Positions 52,605-62,163 of a stretch of DNA of 64,000 nucleotides are shown here, piece after piece. The notes under the pieces are model-generated. The model made no database searches, was not told the DNA's origin, and saw nothing but the letters and a program-made list of their open reading frames with translations. The position numbers and the translations under genes were made by a program. Origin of the DNA: Alitabrizicola rongguiensis (GTDB lineage Bacteria; Pseudomonadota; Alphaproteobacteria; Rhodobacterales; Rhodobacteraceae); the NCBI RefSeq assembly GCF_021491355.1, contig NZ_JAKENF010000001.1, positions 558,001 through 622,000 on the forward strand. Reading direction: 5' to 3'. Numbering within the stretch: position 1 is the stretch's first letter; each line of letters opens with the position of its first letter.

Positions 52605-52970
52605 ATGTCCCGCGTCAAATCCGGCAAGGTGACCCACGCCCGTCACCGCAAGGTGATCAAGGCCGCGTCGGGCTATTATGCCGCCCGCTCGACCAACTTC
52701 CGCACCGCGACCCAGGCCGTCGACAAGGCGAACCAGTACGCGACCCGCGACCGCAAGACCCGCAAGCGCAACTTCCGCGCCCTGTGGATCCAGCGCATCA
52801 ACGCGGCCGTCCGTCTGTTCGACGCCGAGATGACCTATTCGCGCCTGATCGACGGTCTGAACAAGGCCGGCATCGAGGTGGACCGCAAGGTTCTGGCCGA
52901 TCTCGCCGTGCACGAGCCCGAAGCGTTCAACGCGATCGCGGCCCAGGCGAAGAAGGCGATTGCCGCCTGA
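52605..52970 (+). CDS. rplT: 50S ribosomal protein L20
   Basis: 121 aa, usual length. It binds 23S rRNA early in 50S assembly. Conserved [82 protein letters not shown] precedes the start, 12 bp after rpmI. A strong terminator follows. In enterics L20 represses its own operon; no such leader is evident here. Confidence 0.97.
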   Translation: MSRVKSGKVTHARHRKVIKAASGYYAARSTNFRTATQAVDKANQYATRDRKTRKRNFRALWIQRINAAVRLFDAEMTYSRLIDGLNKAGIEVDRKVLADLAVHEPEAFNAIAAQAKKAIAA

Positions 52971-52995
52971 TCTCAGGTCCGGCTGCGACCGATCG

Positions 52996-53029
52996 AACCC
53001 CGCCACGGCGACAGCCGGGCGGGGTTTTT
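52996..53029 (+). terminator. Rho-independent terminator after rplT
   Basis: Stem AACCCCGCC/GGCGGGGTT (52996-53004 with 53018-53026), extended inside by CGGC/GCCG with one bulged A and loop GACA, followed by a run of five T ending at 53029. A textbook terminator 26 bp after the stop. Confidence 0.9.
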
Positions 53030-53103
53030 CATTGTGGCGGATCATCAGGGCTCGACGCGAAAGCAGCAGCAGTTCAGGCTATGGACTTAAGCCGGAGGTT
53101 CCG

Positions 53104-53517
53104 ATGAAGCTCTTGACCCTGACCTGTCTTTTGCTAACGCCATTCGCCGCGCAGGCGGCCCCGCTGGACAAGCTGCCGCTCTCGGCGGGGTTCTACGTCA
53201 CCCAGGGCACCTCCTGTGCCGAAGCCTCCAACGCCACGCTCACACTTGTCGGCGGCCAGACCTTCAACTGGCCGCAGCAGGCCTGCGCCGTGCAGAGCAT
53301 CGACCAGACCGGCCCAACGCAGTACGCGGTGACCATGGCATGCGAGGCGACTGCGGATTTCCCGGCCGAGACCCTGTCGATCAAGCTCGAAATCCCGAGC
53401 GAGAAGGCATACGGCCTCTCCTTCGAGGATGAACCGCCGGCGATGTCGTCCTTCTGCCCGCAGGCCGAGATGCCAGAGCCGTGGCGCAGCAACGACCTGT
53501 CCAGCATCTTGAAATAG
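53104..53517 (+). CDS. Exported hypothetical protein
   Basis: 137 aa with a signal peptide (MKLLTLTCLLLTPFAAQAAP). The mature protein has four cysteines (SCAEASN, QACAVQS, MACEATA, SFCPQAE), which may form two disulfides, and a beta-rich pattern (AGFYVTQGTSC, ATLTLVGGQTFNW). No family recognised. GGAGG 6 nt before the ATG. It lies after the rplT terminator and 76 bp before pheS. Confidence 0.8.
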   Translation: MKLLTLTCLLLTPFAAQAAPLDKLPLSAGFYVTQGTSCAEASNATLTLVGGQTFNWPQQACAVQSIDQTGPTQYAVTMACEATADFPAETLSIKLEIPSEKAYGLSFEDEPPAMSSFCPQAEMPEPWRSNDLSSILK

Positions 53518-53593
53518 GTCGCACACCGCTCCCGGCCTTGCATTCGCGCCGACCCATCGCTAGCACCGTCTCGCCAGCCAACCGGAGACTGAC

Positions 53594-54676
53594 ATGGACG
53601 GGCTCGACACGCTCAAGGCGCGCTTCATCGCGGCCGTTTCCGCCGCCTCGGACGAGGCTGCCCTGGAAGAGGTGCGCCTTGCCGCGCTTGGCAAGAAGGG
53701 CGAGATCAGCGCGCTGATGGCCGGGCTCGGCAAGATGGACCCCGAGGCGCGCAAGGCCGCCGGCGCCCAGCTCAACATCCTGAAGGACGAGATCGACGCG
53801 GCCCTCCGCGCCAAGAAGGCAGCACTTGCCGATGCCGCTCTGAACGAGCGGCTGCAGGCGGAATGGCTGGACGTCACTCTCCCCGGTCGCCCGCGGCGCA
53901 TGGGCACCATCCACCCGGTCAGTCAGGTGATGGACGAGCTGACGGCGATCTTCGCCGACATGGGCTTTGCGGTCGCCGAAGGCCCGCAGGTCGAAAGCGA
54001 CTGGTACAACTTCGACGCTCTGAACATTCCGCCCGAGCATCCCGCCCGGCAGGAGCATGACACCTTCTTCATGGCGCGGGCCGAAGGCGACAACCGCCCG
54101 CCCCACGTCCTGCGCACCCACACCTCGCCGGTGCAGATCCGCGCGATGGCCGCGCAGGGCGCGCCGATCCGCGTCATCGCACCTGGCCGGGTCTACCGGA
54201 TGGACATGGACCAGACCCATACGCCGATGTTCCACCAGGTCGAAGGTCTCGCCATCGACCGCGATATCAGCATGGCCAACCTGAAATGGACGCTCGAGGA
54301 ATTCTGCCGCGCCTTCTTCAAGGTGCCCTCGGTCGAGCTTCGCTTCCGCGCCAGCCACTTCCCCTTCACCGAGCCCTCGGCTGAGGTCGACATCCGCTGC
54401 TCGTGGGAAGGCGGCCAGCTGAAGATCGGCGAGGGCGACAAGTGGATGGAGATCCTTGGCTCCGGCATGGTGCACCCGAAGGTGCTTGCGGCGGCGGGCG
54501 TGGACCCGACCCAGTGGCAGGGCTTCGCCTTCGGGATGGGCATCGACCGGATCGCCATGCTGAAATACGGCATCCCCGACCTGCGCGCCTTCTTCGAGTC
54601 CGACCTGCGCTGGCTGCGCCATTACGGCTTTGCCGCGCTCGACATGCCGGATCTGGCGGGCGGTCTAAGCCGCTGA
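53594..54676 (+). CDS. pheS: Phenylalanyl-tRNA synthetase alpha subunit
   Basis: 360 aa class II synthetase catalytic subunit. The N-terminal coiled coil ([23 protein letters not shown]) precedes motif 1 ([19 protein letters not shown]), motif 2 ([14 protein letters not shown]-like; here [14 protein letters not shown] followed by [12 protein letters not shown]), and motif 3 near the C-terminus ([25 protein letters not shown]). [10 protein letters not shown] is a short insert. It forms an alpha2-beta2 tetramer with PheT. Unusually, 358 bp separate it from pheT, with a hairpin that points leftward. Confidence 0.97.
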   Translation: MDGLDTLKARFIAAVSAASDEAALEEVRLAALGKKGEISALMAGLGKMDPEARKAAGAQLNILKDEIDAALRAKKAALADAALNERLQAEWLDVTLPGRPRRMGTIHPVSQVMDELTAIFADMGFAVAEGPQVESDWYNFDALNIPPEHPARQEHDTFFMARAEGDNRPPHVLRTHTSPVQIRAMAAQGAPIRVIAPGRVYRMDMDQTHTPMFHQVEGLAIDRDISMANLKWTLEEFCRAFFKVPSVELRFRASHFPFTEPSAEVDIRCSWEGGQLKIGEGDKWMEILGSGMVHPKVLAAAGVDPTQWQGFAFGMGIDRIAMLKYGIPDLRAFFESDLRWLRHYGFAALDMPDLAGGLSR

Positions 54677-55034
54677 CGTGCCAATGAAAAAGGCGGGGCC
54701 CGAAGGCCCCGCCCGATAACCTAAAACTCTGGCGTTGTTACTCGTTAAACGACTGTCTTCAGCACCGTCAGCCCCCGCATGGTGCACTGCTGCCAGACTG
54801 AAAGACCTTTCTCAAATCAGCGATGAGGGAAGCGATTTCCGTGATCCCTTGATAGCGCGACTCCCCCGCGCCCGTCTCGCAAAATGCGGCAGAACCGTGG
54901 CAACATCGCGTTTCCCCTGTGGAAACCGCTGCGGGATTTCCAGCAGGGCCGGGCTTTCCCTTTCGCCCTCCATCGGCTAATCCGCAGGGGATCATGCGGG
55001 CTTGCCCCGCCACAGCACGCCCTGGGAAATCGCC
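54677..55034. other. pheS-pheT spacer (no supported gene)
   Basis: 358 bp in what is normally a tight operon. It holds a leftward intrinsic terminator (54685-54713), an imperfect 15-bp palindrome (54740-54754) and a small hairpin (GTTTCC/GGAAAC, near 54909-54925). No frame has a convincing ribosome binding site. Confidence 0.6.
54685..54713 (-). terminator. Leftward-pointing intrinsic terminator in the pheS-pheT spacer
   Basis: Perfect 9-bp stem (54692-54700 with 54705-54713). Read on the minus strand the loop is TTCG closed by C-G, and TTTTT follows at 54691-54687. On the plus strand no T-run follows. No minus-strand gene ends here. Confidence 0.7.
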
Positions 55035-57452
55035 ATGAAGTTCACCCTGTCCTGGCTCAAGGATCATCTCGAAACCGAGGCCCCGCTCGATGCGATCCTC
55101 GATGCGCTGACCGACCTCGGCCTTGAAGTCGAGGAAGTCGCGGATCCGGTCGCCTCGCTCGGCGCCTTCCGCATCGCTCGGGTGATCGAGGCAGTCCAGC
55201 ATCCCAATGCCGACCGCCTGCGCGTCTGCCGGGTCGAGACGCTTCCCGACGGCCCCGGTGGCCGCGTGGAAGAGGTGCAGGTGGTCTGCGGCGCGCCAAA
55301 CGCCCGCACCGGCCTGGTCGGCGTCTTCGCCCCGCCCGGCACCCATGTGCCAGGCACCGGCGTGGACCTGAAGCCCGGCGTCATCCGCGGTGTCGAGTCC
55401 AACGGCATGCTCTGCTCGGAGCGCGAGTTGATGCTGTCGGACGACCACAACGGCATCATCGAACTTCCGGCCGACGCCCCGCTCGGCATGCGCTTCATTG
55501 ATTACCGAGGCCTCAACGACCCGATGATCCATGTGAAGATCACCCCGAACCGCCCGGACGCGCTCGGCGTGCGCGGCATCGCCCGCGATCTGGCGGCACG
55601 GGGCCTCGGCAAGCTGAAGCCGCTGGAGATCCCGGCGATCAAGGGCAGCTTCAAGAGCCCGATCGGCGTGACCATCGACCATGCGCTGAAGACCAAGGGC
55701 TGTCCGCTGTTCGCCGGCCGCCTGATCCGCGGCGTGAAGAACGGCCCCTCGCCAGACTGGATGCAGGCGCAGCTCAAGGCCATTGGTTTGCGCCCGATCT
55801 CGACGCTGGTCGACATCACAAACTACTTCACCTTCGCGCTGAACCGCCCGCTGCACGTCTTTGACGCGGCCAAGGTCAAGGGTTCGCTTCGCATCCACCC
55901 GGCCAAGGGCGGCGAGGAACTGCTCGCGCTCGACGGCAAGACCTACACGCTGAAGCCGGGGATGATGCTGATTTCCGACGATGCCCAGCCGGAGTCCCTT
56001 GCCGGGATCATGGGGGGCGAGCTGTCGGGCTGCACCGAGGCGACGACCGACGTGTTCCTGGAGAGCGCCTACTGGGATCCGATCACCATCGCCGCCACCG
56101 GTCGCGCGCTGAAGATCAACTCGGATGCCCGCTACCGCTTCGAGCGCGGCGTGGACCCGGCCTTCACCCTGCCCGGCCTCGACCTTGCCACGCAGATGGT
56201 GCTCGACCTCTGCGGCGGGGAGGCGTCGGAACTGGTCGTCGATGGCGCCGTGCCCGAGACCGACCGCGCCTATCGCCTCGACCCGGCCCGCGTCGTCAGC
56301 CTCGTCGGCATGGACATCCCCGAGGCAGAGCAACGCGCGACCCTGACCGCGCTTGGCTTCACGCTCAAGGGCGACATGGCTCATCCGCCGACCTGGCGCC
56401 CCGACATCCAGGGCGAGGCCGATCTGGTCGAGGAAGTGGCCCGCATCGCCTCGCTGACGAAGCTTCAGGGCAAGCCGCTGTCGCGCCCCGTCTCGGGCGT
56501 CCTGCGCCCGATCCTGACCCCGCAGCAGGAGCGTGAACGGGCGGCCCGGCGGATGCTGGCCGGCCTCGGCTACAACGAATGCGTGACCTACAGCTTCATC
56601 GACGCCAAGGCGGCTGCGCTCTTCGGCGGCGGTGCCGAGGCCGTGCGCATCGACAACCCGATCTCGTCCGAAATGACGCATCTCCGCCCCGACCTCCTGC
56701 CCGGCCTTCTGCAAGCCGCCGCCCGCAATCAGGCGCGCGGTTTCATGGACCTTGCCCTGTTCGAGGTCGGCCCGGTCTTTGCCGGTGGCGAGCCGGGCGA
56801 ACAGGCTGTCCACGCGACCGGCCTCCTCGTCGGCGCCGCCGCCGCCCGCGATCCCTTCGGTTCGCGCCGTCCGGTCGACCTGTTCGATGCCAAGGCCGAT
56901 GCCGAAGCCGTGCTCGCCACGCTCGGTGCGCCCGCCCGCGTGCAGATCACGCGCAAGGCCGAGGGGTGGTGGCATCCCGGCCGCTCGGGGGTAGTGGCAC
57001 TCGGGCCAAACGCGCTTGCGACCTTCGGCGAGGTGCACCCATCCGTCTTGCGCGCGCTCGACGTGAAGGGGCCAGCGGTGGCTTTCACCATCCGCATCGC
57101 CAATGTGCCGCTGCCCAAGGTCAAGACGCCCACCCGCCCGGCGCTGAAGCTGTCTGACCTTCAGGCGGTCGATCGTGACTTCGCCTTCGTCGTCGATGCC
57201 AAGGTCGAGGCGCTTACACTGGTCAATGCCGCACAGGGTGCCGACAAGGCCCTGATCGAAAGCGTCCGGGTCTTCGACCAGTTCACCGGCGACAAGGCCG
57301 AGGCGCAGATGGGAGCGGGCAAGAAGTCCGTGGCCCTGACGGTCCGACTGCAGCCCGTCGAAAAGACCCTGACCGAAGCCGAGATCGAGGCGGTGAGCGC
57401 CAGGATCGTCGAGAAGGTGACCAAGGCCTCGGGCGGGACGCTGCGCAGCTGA
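55035..57452 (+). CDS. pheT: Phenylalanyl-tRNA synthetase beta subunit
   Basis: 805 aa, usual length. N-terminal MKFTLSWLKDHLETEAPLDAILDALTDLGLEVEEV, then an EMAP-like tRNA-binding domain (ARVIEAVQHPNADRLRVCRVETL), the B3/4 editing domain (TPNRPDALGVRGIARDLAARGL, GRLIRGVKNGPSPDWMQ), B5, and a class-II-like core (MTHLRPDLLPGLLQAAARNQARG) ending in the ferredoxin-fold anticodon-binding domain (LSDLQAVDRDFAFVVDAKV). The ATG at 55035 matches the family start. It is separated from pheS by a long spacer. Confidence 0.97.
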   Translation: MKFTLSWLKDHLETEAPLDAILDALTDLGLEVEEVADPVASLGAFRIARVIEAVQHPNADRLRVCRVETLPDGPGGRVEEVQVVCGAPNARTGLVGVFAPPGTHVPGTGVDLKPGVIRGVESNGMLCSERELMLSDDHNGIIELPADAPLGMRFIDYRGLNDPMIHVKITPNRPDALGVRGIARDLAARGLGKLKPLEIPAIKGSFKSPIGVTIDHALKTKGCPLFAGRLIRGVKNGPSPDWMQAQLKAIGLRPISTLVDITNYFTFALNRPLHVFDAAKVKGSLRIHPAKGGEELLALDGKTYTLKPGMMLISDDAQPESLAGIMGGELSGCTEATTDVFLESAYWDPITIAATGRALKINSDARYRFERGVDPAFTLPGLDLATQMVLDLCGGEASELVVDGAVPETDRAYRLDPARVVSLVGMDIPEAEQRATLTALGFTLKGDMAHPPTWRPDIQGEADLVEEVARIASLTKLQGKPLSRPVSGVLRPILTPQQERERAARRMLAGLGYNECVTYSFIDAKAAALFGGGAEAVRIDNPISSEMTHLRPDLLPGLLQAAARNQARGFMDLALFEVGPVFAGGEPGEQAVHATGLLVGAAAARDPFGSRRPVDLFDAKADAEAVLATLGAPARVQITRKAEGWWHPGRSGVVALGPNALATFGEVHPSVLRALDVKGPAVAFTIRIANVPLPKVKTPTRPALKLSDLQAVDRDFAFVVDAKVEALTLVNAAQGADKALIESVRVFDQFTGDKAEAQMGAGKKSVALTVRLQPVEKTLTEAEIEAVSARIVEKVTKASGGTLRS

Positions 57453-57491
57453 GAGAGACGATGCGGCCGGGACGACCGGCCGCGATTCCAG

Positions 57492-58160
57492 TTACCGCCG
57501 GAACAGGCTGCCGAACCACGCCCGGAAGCGGCCCCAACGTGTCCGCGCGCGAAGCCGCGCGGCATCGGCGCTTGCGTCGAGATCGTCCAGGGTATGTCCC
57601 ACCGACTTGACTGCCGGGTCGACCATCCGTTCCCAGAACTGCAGCCACATCCGCCGGATGATCAGCACCAGCAGCACCAGGACCACGATGATCGTGATGT
57701 TGAGCCAGGGGAAGAAGGTGACGTTCGGCCCGTCCACCGGGCGCAGGCTGATCGCGTTCGGATAGATCGACAGCCAGGCGATGCGCCAGCCATATTTGGT
57801 GATCGCCACCCATTTTGGCGCCTCGCCGGACGACTTCATGTCCGACGCCTTCGCCTGAAGGTTCGAGCTGTCGTATTTGAAAAAGGGCGGCCAGATCCAG
57901 CCAGTGTCCTCGTTGCGATAGACGATCACCTTACCGTTCGGCCGCACCGCCTCGATGAAACGGATATCGCGTGTCGTGGACGATTCCGCCGTTCCCACAT
58001 CGGGCGTGGCATAGAAGATCGAATTCTCGCCGACCGTGGTCAGCCGGTTGTAGGTATTGGTGATCCGCACCACATCGCGCTGCGGCAGGGTGTAGTGCAG
58101 GAACAGCGCGACGATCACCAGAAGGGTGATCCCCACCGTCCACTTCAACGCGCTCCACAT
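57492..58160 (-). CDS. DUF1523 family membrane protein
   Basis: 222 aa. One N-terminal helix (ALKWTVGITLLVIVALFLHYTLP) and one near residue 155 (LNITIIVVLVLLVLIIRRMWL), with a soluble stretch between. The DUF1523 core is QRDVVRITNTYNRLTTVGENSIFYATPD, then DIRFIEAVRPNGKVIVYRNEDTGWIWPPFFKYDSSNLQAKA, and WVAITKYGWRIAWLSIYPNAISLRPV. The C-terminus is basic. Function unknown. It begins 13 bp after the next gene on the same strand, so the two form an operon. Confidence 0.9.
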   Translation of the reverse strand: MWSALKWTVGITLLVIVALFLHYTLPQRDVVRITNTYNRLTTVGENSIFYATPDVGTAESSTTRDIRFIEAVRPNGKVIVYRNEDTGWIWPPFFKYDSSNLQAKASDMKSSGEAPKWVAITKYGWRIAWLSIYPNAISLRPVDGPNVTFFPWLNITIIVVLVLLVLIIRRMWLQFWERMVDPAVKSVGHTLDDLDASADAARLRARTRWGRFRAWFGSLFRR

Positions 58161-58173
58161 TCCCTGCTCTCCT

Positions 58174-58440
58174 TCACTGATGGTTCACGACATAGACGAT
58201 GATCGCGATCACCACCGCCGGGATAACATAGACGAGCGCGATCAGCTTGCGCCTTAGCCCGTGCTGATACCGCTTCAACCCCTCATGGATATAGGCGTCG
58301 CGGTCCTGATCCACACCGCCCGCATCCCATTCCTTCTCGAGCCGCTCGCGCTCCACCGACCGCGAATAGACCGAGACCAGCAGATAGACGATCGACAGCC
58401 CGACAAAGCCGAAGACCACGAGCCTGAGCAAACCGATCAT
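58174..58440 (-). CDS. Small two-helix membrane protein upstream of DUF1523
   Basis: 88 aa. Helices MIGLLRLVVFGFVGLSIVYLLVSVYS and LIALVYVIPAVVIAIIVYVV flank a charged cytoplasmic loop (RSVERERLEKEWDAGGVDQDRDAYIHEGLKRYQHGLRRK). I chose the ATG at 58440; the longer frame is not conserved-looking. Co-transcribed with DUF1523. No known function. Confidence 0.8.
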   Translation of the reverse strand: MIGLLRLVVFGFVGLSIVYLLVSVYSRSVERERLEKEWDAGGVDQDRDAYIHEGLKRYQHGLRRKLIALVYVIPAVVIAIIVYVVNHQ

Positions 58441-58543
58441 CCGCGCCCCCGAAGCATCAGGTCCGCACTCTCGCAAATCGCGGCGGCAGCGTCACCCCGG
58501 AAAGCGGTTGCCGGGAGCCCGGTCGCAGGGCAAGCTTTGCGCC

Positions 58544-59818
58544 ATGACCGACACGCTCCTTACCGAGATCGACCAGCGGCGCGAGGATCTGATCCGGCTG
58601 ACGCAGGACTTGATCCGCATCCCGACGCTGAACCCGCCGGGGCAGAACTATCGCCAGATCTGCGAATATCTCGCGGCGCGGCTGATGATGCACGGTTTTC
58701 AGGTCGAGTTCATCCGCGCGGAAGGTGCACCCGGCGACAGCGACGCCCATCCGCGCTGGAATCTCGTCGCGCGGCTCGAAGGGTCGGCGCCCGGCGACTG
58801 CGTGCATTTCAACAGCCACCATGACGTGGTCGAGGTCGGCCATGGCTGGACCCGCGACCCTTTCGGCGGGGAGCTGGACGGAGACCGCATCTACGGCCGC
58901 GGCGCCTGCGACATGAAGGGGGGCCTCGCCGCCTCGGTCATCGCCGCCGAAGCCTTCATCGCCGCCCGACCCGACTTCCGCGGCGCAATCGAGATAAGCG
59001 CTACGGCCGATGAGGAATCGGGCGGCTATGGCGGCGTGGCCTACCTCGCCCAGCAGGGCCGCTTCTCGCCCGATGTGGTGCAGCACGTCATCATCCCCGA
59101 GCCGCTGCACAAGGACCGCATCTGCCTTGGCCATCGCGGCGTCTGGTGGGCCGAGGTCGAGACCAAGGGCCGCATCGCCCACGGCTCGATGCCCTTCCTG
59201 GGCGACAGTGCCATCCGCCACATGGGCGCGGTGCTGCACCAGATCGAGACACAGCTTTATCCCCTGCTCGCCACCCGCCACACGGCGATGCCTGTGGTGC
59301 CGGAAGGTGCCCGCGCCTCGACGCTCAACATCAACTCGATCCACGGCGGCGAGCCCGAGCCGGAGCCCGGTTACACCGGCCTTCCGGCACCCTGCGTCGC
59401 CGACCGCTGCCGCATCATCCTCGACCGTCGCTTCCTGATCGAAGAGGACCTGGCGCAGGTGAAGGGCGAGCTCACCGCCCTGCTCGAGCGGGTCAAGGCC
59501 GAACGCCCGAGCTTCCAGTACGAGATCCGCGACCTGTTCGAGGTCCTTCCGGTCATGGCCGACCGGGACGCGCCGGTCGTCCGCTCCACCGCCGCGGCCA
59601 TCGAGAGGGTGCTGGCGCGCGAGGCCGAGTATGTCGTCTCGCCCGGCACCTACGACCAGAAGCACATCGACCGCATCGGCCGCCTGCACAACTGCATCGC
59701 CTACGGACCGGGCCTGCTGCATCTGGCCCATCAGCCCGACGAATGGGTTGGGGTTCAGGACATGCTCGACTCGGCCCGGGTCATGGCTCTGGTCCTCGAC
59801 GACCTGCTCGCACCCTGA
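58544..59818 (+). CDS. M20-family deacylase (ArgE/DapE type)
   Basis: 424 aa zinc peptidase-family amidohydrolase. Motifs: LTQDLIRIPTLNPPGQNYRQICEYLAARL, metal-binding VHFNSHHDVVEVGHGWTRDPFGG, YGRGACDMKGGLAASVIAAEAF, and SATADEESGGYGGVAYLAQQ with catalytic Glu; then HRGVWWAEVETKGRIAHGSMPFLGDSAIRHM dimerisation domain. It is annotated in the family as acetylornithine deacetylase/succinyl-DAP desuccinylase, but a specific dapE already exists at 26902, and the substrate here is unknown. Divergent from the DUF1523 operon. Confidence 0.9.
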   Translation: MTDTLLTEIDQRREDLIRLTQDLIRIPTLNPPGQNYRQICEYLAARLMMHGFQVEFIRAEGAPGDSDAHPRWNLVARLEGSAPGDCVHFNSHHDVVEVGHGWTRDPFGGELDGDRIYGRGACDMKGGLAASVIAAEAFIAARPDFRGAIEISATADEESGGYGGVAYLAQQGRFSPDVVQHVIIPEPLHKDRICLGHRGVWWAEVETKGRIAHGSMPFLGDSAIRHMGAVLHQIETQLYPLLATRHTAMPVVPEGARASTLNINSIHGGEPEPEPGYTGLPAPCVADRCRIILDRRFLIEEDLAQVKGELTALLERVKAERPSFQYEIRDLFEVLPVMADRDAPVVRSTAAAIERVLAREAEYVVSPGTYDQKHIDRIGRLHNCIAYGPGLLHLAHQPDEWVGVQDMLDSARVMALVLDDLLAP

Positions 59819-59926
59819 TCCTTTCTTCTTTTGGGCAGGTATCCTCGGGGGTGAATGGCCCGACACGGGCCAGAAGGGGCGGAAAACCCCCTTTCCATTG
59901 CGAATTTTCGCAGAAAATTCGGGCCT

Positions 59927-60769
59927 TTAAACCGCGATATTGTCGATCAGGCGCACACCGCCGACCCAGGCGGCGGCCAGAAGCCGCCCCGGTCCGTCCA
60001 GCTCGTCGATCCAAAGCAGCGTCTCGGCATCGCAGAGGTCGATATACTCCACCTCGTCGAAGCCCGCCGCCAGCAGCGCCGCCTTCGCGGCGTCAAGTGT
60101 GGGATGTACCGGCCCGCCCGCCCGCATCGCACCTGCCGCCTTCGCCATCTCGCGCGGGAGCGCCGAAGCGATTGTTCTGGCCTCGGGCGAGAGCCGCACG
60201 TTGCGGGACGAGCGGGCGAGATTGTCAGGCTCACGGATCGTCGGGCAGCCAACGATCTCAACGGGCAAATTCAGGTCCGCAACCAGGCGACGGACGACCT
60301 GCAGCTGCTGCCAGTCCTTCTCGCCGAAATAGGCGCGGTCGGCGAGAGTCATGCCGAAGAGCTTGGTGACCACCGTGGCCACACCATCGAAATGGCCGGG
60401 CCTGTGCAGCCCTTCCAGACGGGTGCTGATGCCCCCGACCGAGACATTGGTGGCAAAGCCTTCGGGATAGACCTCGTCCGGCATCGGCGCAAAGATCGCG
60501 TCCACGCCAAGCGGCGCAAGCAGCGCGGCATCGGCGGCCTCTGTCCGGGGATACTTTGCGAGGTCGTCGGCGCTGTTGAACTGCTTGGGGTTGACGAAAA
60601 TCGTGACGATTACCCGTTTGCAGTCCCGTTGCGCCGCGCGCACGAGGCTCAGGTGGCCGTCGTGCAGCGCGCCCATTGTGGGGACGACACCGACAGCGGC
60701 GCCCTCGGCCTTCCAGCCGCGCACCATCGCGCGCAACTCGGCCACCGTCCGAACGATGACCGGCCTCAT
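59927..60769 (-). CDS. panC: Pantothenate synthetase
   Basis: 280 aa. ATP-dependent condensation of pantoate and beta-alanine. Conserved: [22 protein letters not shown] (HIGH-like), [65 protein letters not shown], and [13 protein letters not shown] (KMSKS-like). The ATG overlaps the panB stop by 4 bp. Confidence 0.96.
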   Translation of the reverse strand: MRPVIVRTVAELRAMVRGWKAEGAAVGVVPTMGALHDGHLSLVRAAQRDCKRVIVTIFVNPKQFNSADDLAKYPRTEAADAALLAPLGVDAIFAPMPDEVYPEGFATNVSVGGISTRLEGLHRPGHFDGVATVVTKLFGMTLADRAYFGEKDWQQLQVVRRLVADLNLPVEIVGCPTIREPDNLARSSRNVRLSPEARTIASALPREMAKAAGAMRAGGPVHPTLDAAKAALLAAGFDEVEYIDLCDAETLLWIDELDGPGRLLAAAWVGGVRLIDNIAV

Positions 60770-61602
60770 TTCTTCGGCTCCGGCGCCTCGTCGGAAAAGA
60801 CATGCTCGTTGCCGGGGAAGCGGCGGGCGCGGACATCAGCGGCATAGGCGGCAACCGCTTCACCTGCTGTGCGCCCAAGTTCGGCATACCGCTTCACAAA
60901 TTTCGGGCGGAAGTCGGTAAAGAGGCCAAGCATGTCATCGACTACCAGAACCTGCCCGTCGCAGTCCGGCGACGCACCGATGCCGATCGTCGGGATCGCG
61001 ATTTCCGACGTGATCCGGCTGGCAAGGCTATGCGGCACTTTTTCCAGGACCACCGAGAAAGCCCCGGCACGAGTAACCGCCTCGGCATCGGAGCGGACGC
61101 GGGCGGCATCCTCGGCGCGGCCCTGGACCTTGTACCCGCCAAAGACGTTTACTGCCTGCGGCGTAAGCCCGACATGCGCCATCACCGGAATGCCGCGCGC
61201 CACGAGGAAGGCTATCGTCTCGGCCATGTGCTGGCCGCCTTCCAACTTCACCGCACCGGCGCCGGCTTCCACCATGACCTTGGCCGCGTTGCGGAAGGCC
61301 TGCTCGGGGCTTTCCTCGTAGCTGCCAAAGGGCATGTCGATCACGACAAGCGATTTCTCCGACCCGCGCACCACCGCACGACCGTGAAGGATCATCATCT
61401 CGAGCGTCACGCCAAGGGTGGAAGGCAGGCCGTGGATCACCATCCCGAGACTGTCGCCCACCAGAAGCACATCGCAATGCGGGTCCGAAATCCGGGCCAT
61501 CGGCGTGGTATAGGAGGTCAGGCAGACGATCGGATCCCCGCCCTTGCGGCCGAGGATGTCGGGCGGCGAAAGGCGGCGGCTGGTCGGGGCGGAGGCACTC
61601 AT
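60766..61602 (-). CDS. panB: 3-methyl-2-oxobutanoate hydroxymethyltransferase
   Basis: 278 aa. First committed step of pantothenate synthesis, using methylene-tetrahydrofolate. Conserved: [114 protein letters not shown], and the catalytic Glu in FSVVLEKVP. First gene of leftward panB-panC. Confidence 0.96.
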   Translation of the reverse strand: MSASAPTSRRLSPPDILGRKGGDPIVCLTSYTTPMARISDPHCDVLLVGDSLGMVIHGLPSTLGVTLEMMILHGRAVVRGSEKSLVVIDMPFGSYEESPEQAFRNAAKVMVEAGAGAVKLEGGQHMAETIAFLVARGIPVMAHVGLTPQAVNVFGGYKVQGRAEDAARVRSDAEAVTRAGAFSVVLEKVPHSLASRITSEIAIPTIGIGASPDCDGQVLVVDDMLGLFTDFRPKFVKRYAELGRTAGEAVAAYAADVRARRFPGNEHVFSDEAPEPKK

Positions 61603-61773
61603 GTCGCGGTTCCGTCAGTCTGTGGGCCACCCCACTCATATCGTGCTGCGAATGCGAAGGCTATGCCGATTGCGCATGGCTCCATTCGGCCCTGTCCCTG
61701 CGCCGGGCGCGGTACGCTGTTCCCTGCGGCGATGAGCCGAGATAGAGAGGGGCGCCAGAACAAGGAGCCTCCC

Positions 61774-62118
61774 ATGTCCGAAACGCTCGTCCGCCTGGAC
61801 CGCAACACCATTCCGTCCGAGACGGCCCGGCCCGACGCCGCGAAGGTCGTCAAGGGCGACCCTGTCCATAGCACCTGGAACCTCGAAGATCGGGATGGTC
61901 TGTACTGCGGCCTGTGGCAATCGACTCCCGGCGCCTGGCGGGTGACCTACGAGGAGTGGGAATACGTCCACATCCTTGAGGGGGTCTCGATCCTGCACGA
62001 GGACGGCCATCCACCGGTGACACTTCGGGCGGGCGACAGCTATGTGATCCGCCCCGGCTTCAAGGGAGTTTGGGAGGTCGTCGAGACCACGCTCAAGGAT
62101 TACGTGATCCGCACTTGA
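61774..62118 (+). CDS. Cupin-domain protein (Cupin_3/DUF861)
   Basis: 114 aa single cupin. Pattern STWNLEDRDGLYCGLWQSTPGAWRVTYEEWEYVHILEGVSILHEDGHPPVTLRAGDSYVIRPGFKGVWEVVETTLKDYVI matches the (S)-ureidoglycine aminohydrolase-like cupins. The metal motif is incomplete (no classic HxH), so an enzymatic role is unsure. AAGGAG 6 nt before the ATG at 61774. Divergent from panB, followed by a terminator. Confidence 0.88.
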   Translation: MSETLVRLDRNTIPSETARPDAAKVVKGDPVHSTWNLEDRDGLYCGLWQSTPGAWRVTYEEWEYVHILEGVSILHEDGHPPVTLRAGDSYVIRPGFKGVWEVVETTLKDYVIRT

Positions 62119-62130
62119 GGCTACAAAGAC

Positions 62131-62158
62131 AAAGGCCCGGGACTGACCCGGGCCTTTT
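62131..62158. terminator. Terminator between cupin and L,D-transpeptidase genes
   Basis: Perfect 11-bp stem AAAGGCCCGGG/CCCGGGCCTTT (62131-62141 with 62147-62157), loop ACTGA, with A- and T-rich ends on the two sides. It serves both convergent genes. Seen directly. Confidence 0.85.
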
Positions 62159-62163
62159 GCGTT

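Noticed and set aside
54919-55038. A GTG-initiated frame with three Phe codons that overlaps the pheT start, as a possible Phe-attenuator leader peptide
   Set aside because: Only 3 Phe in about 39 codons, not in a run, and no terminator/antiterminator pair downstream.
54768-57038. A 756-codon minus-strand frame across pheT and the spacer
   Set aside because: Antisense of pheT. The part lying in the spacer could still belong to a short transcript, but I have no evidence that it is coding.
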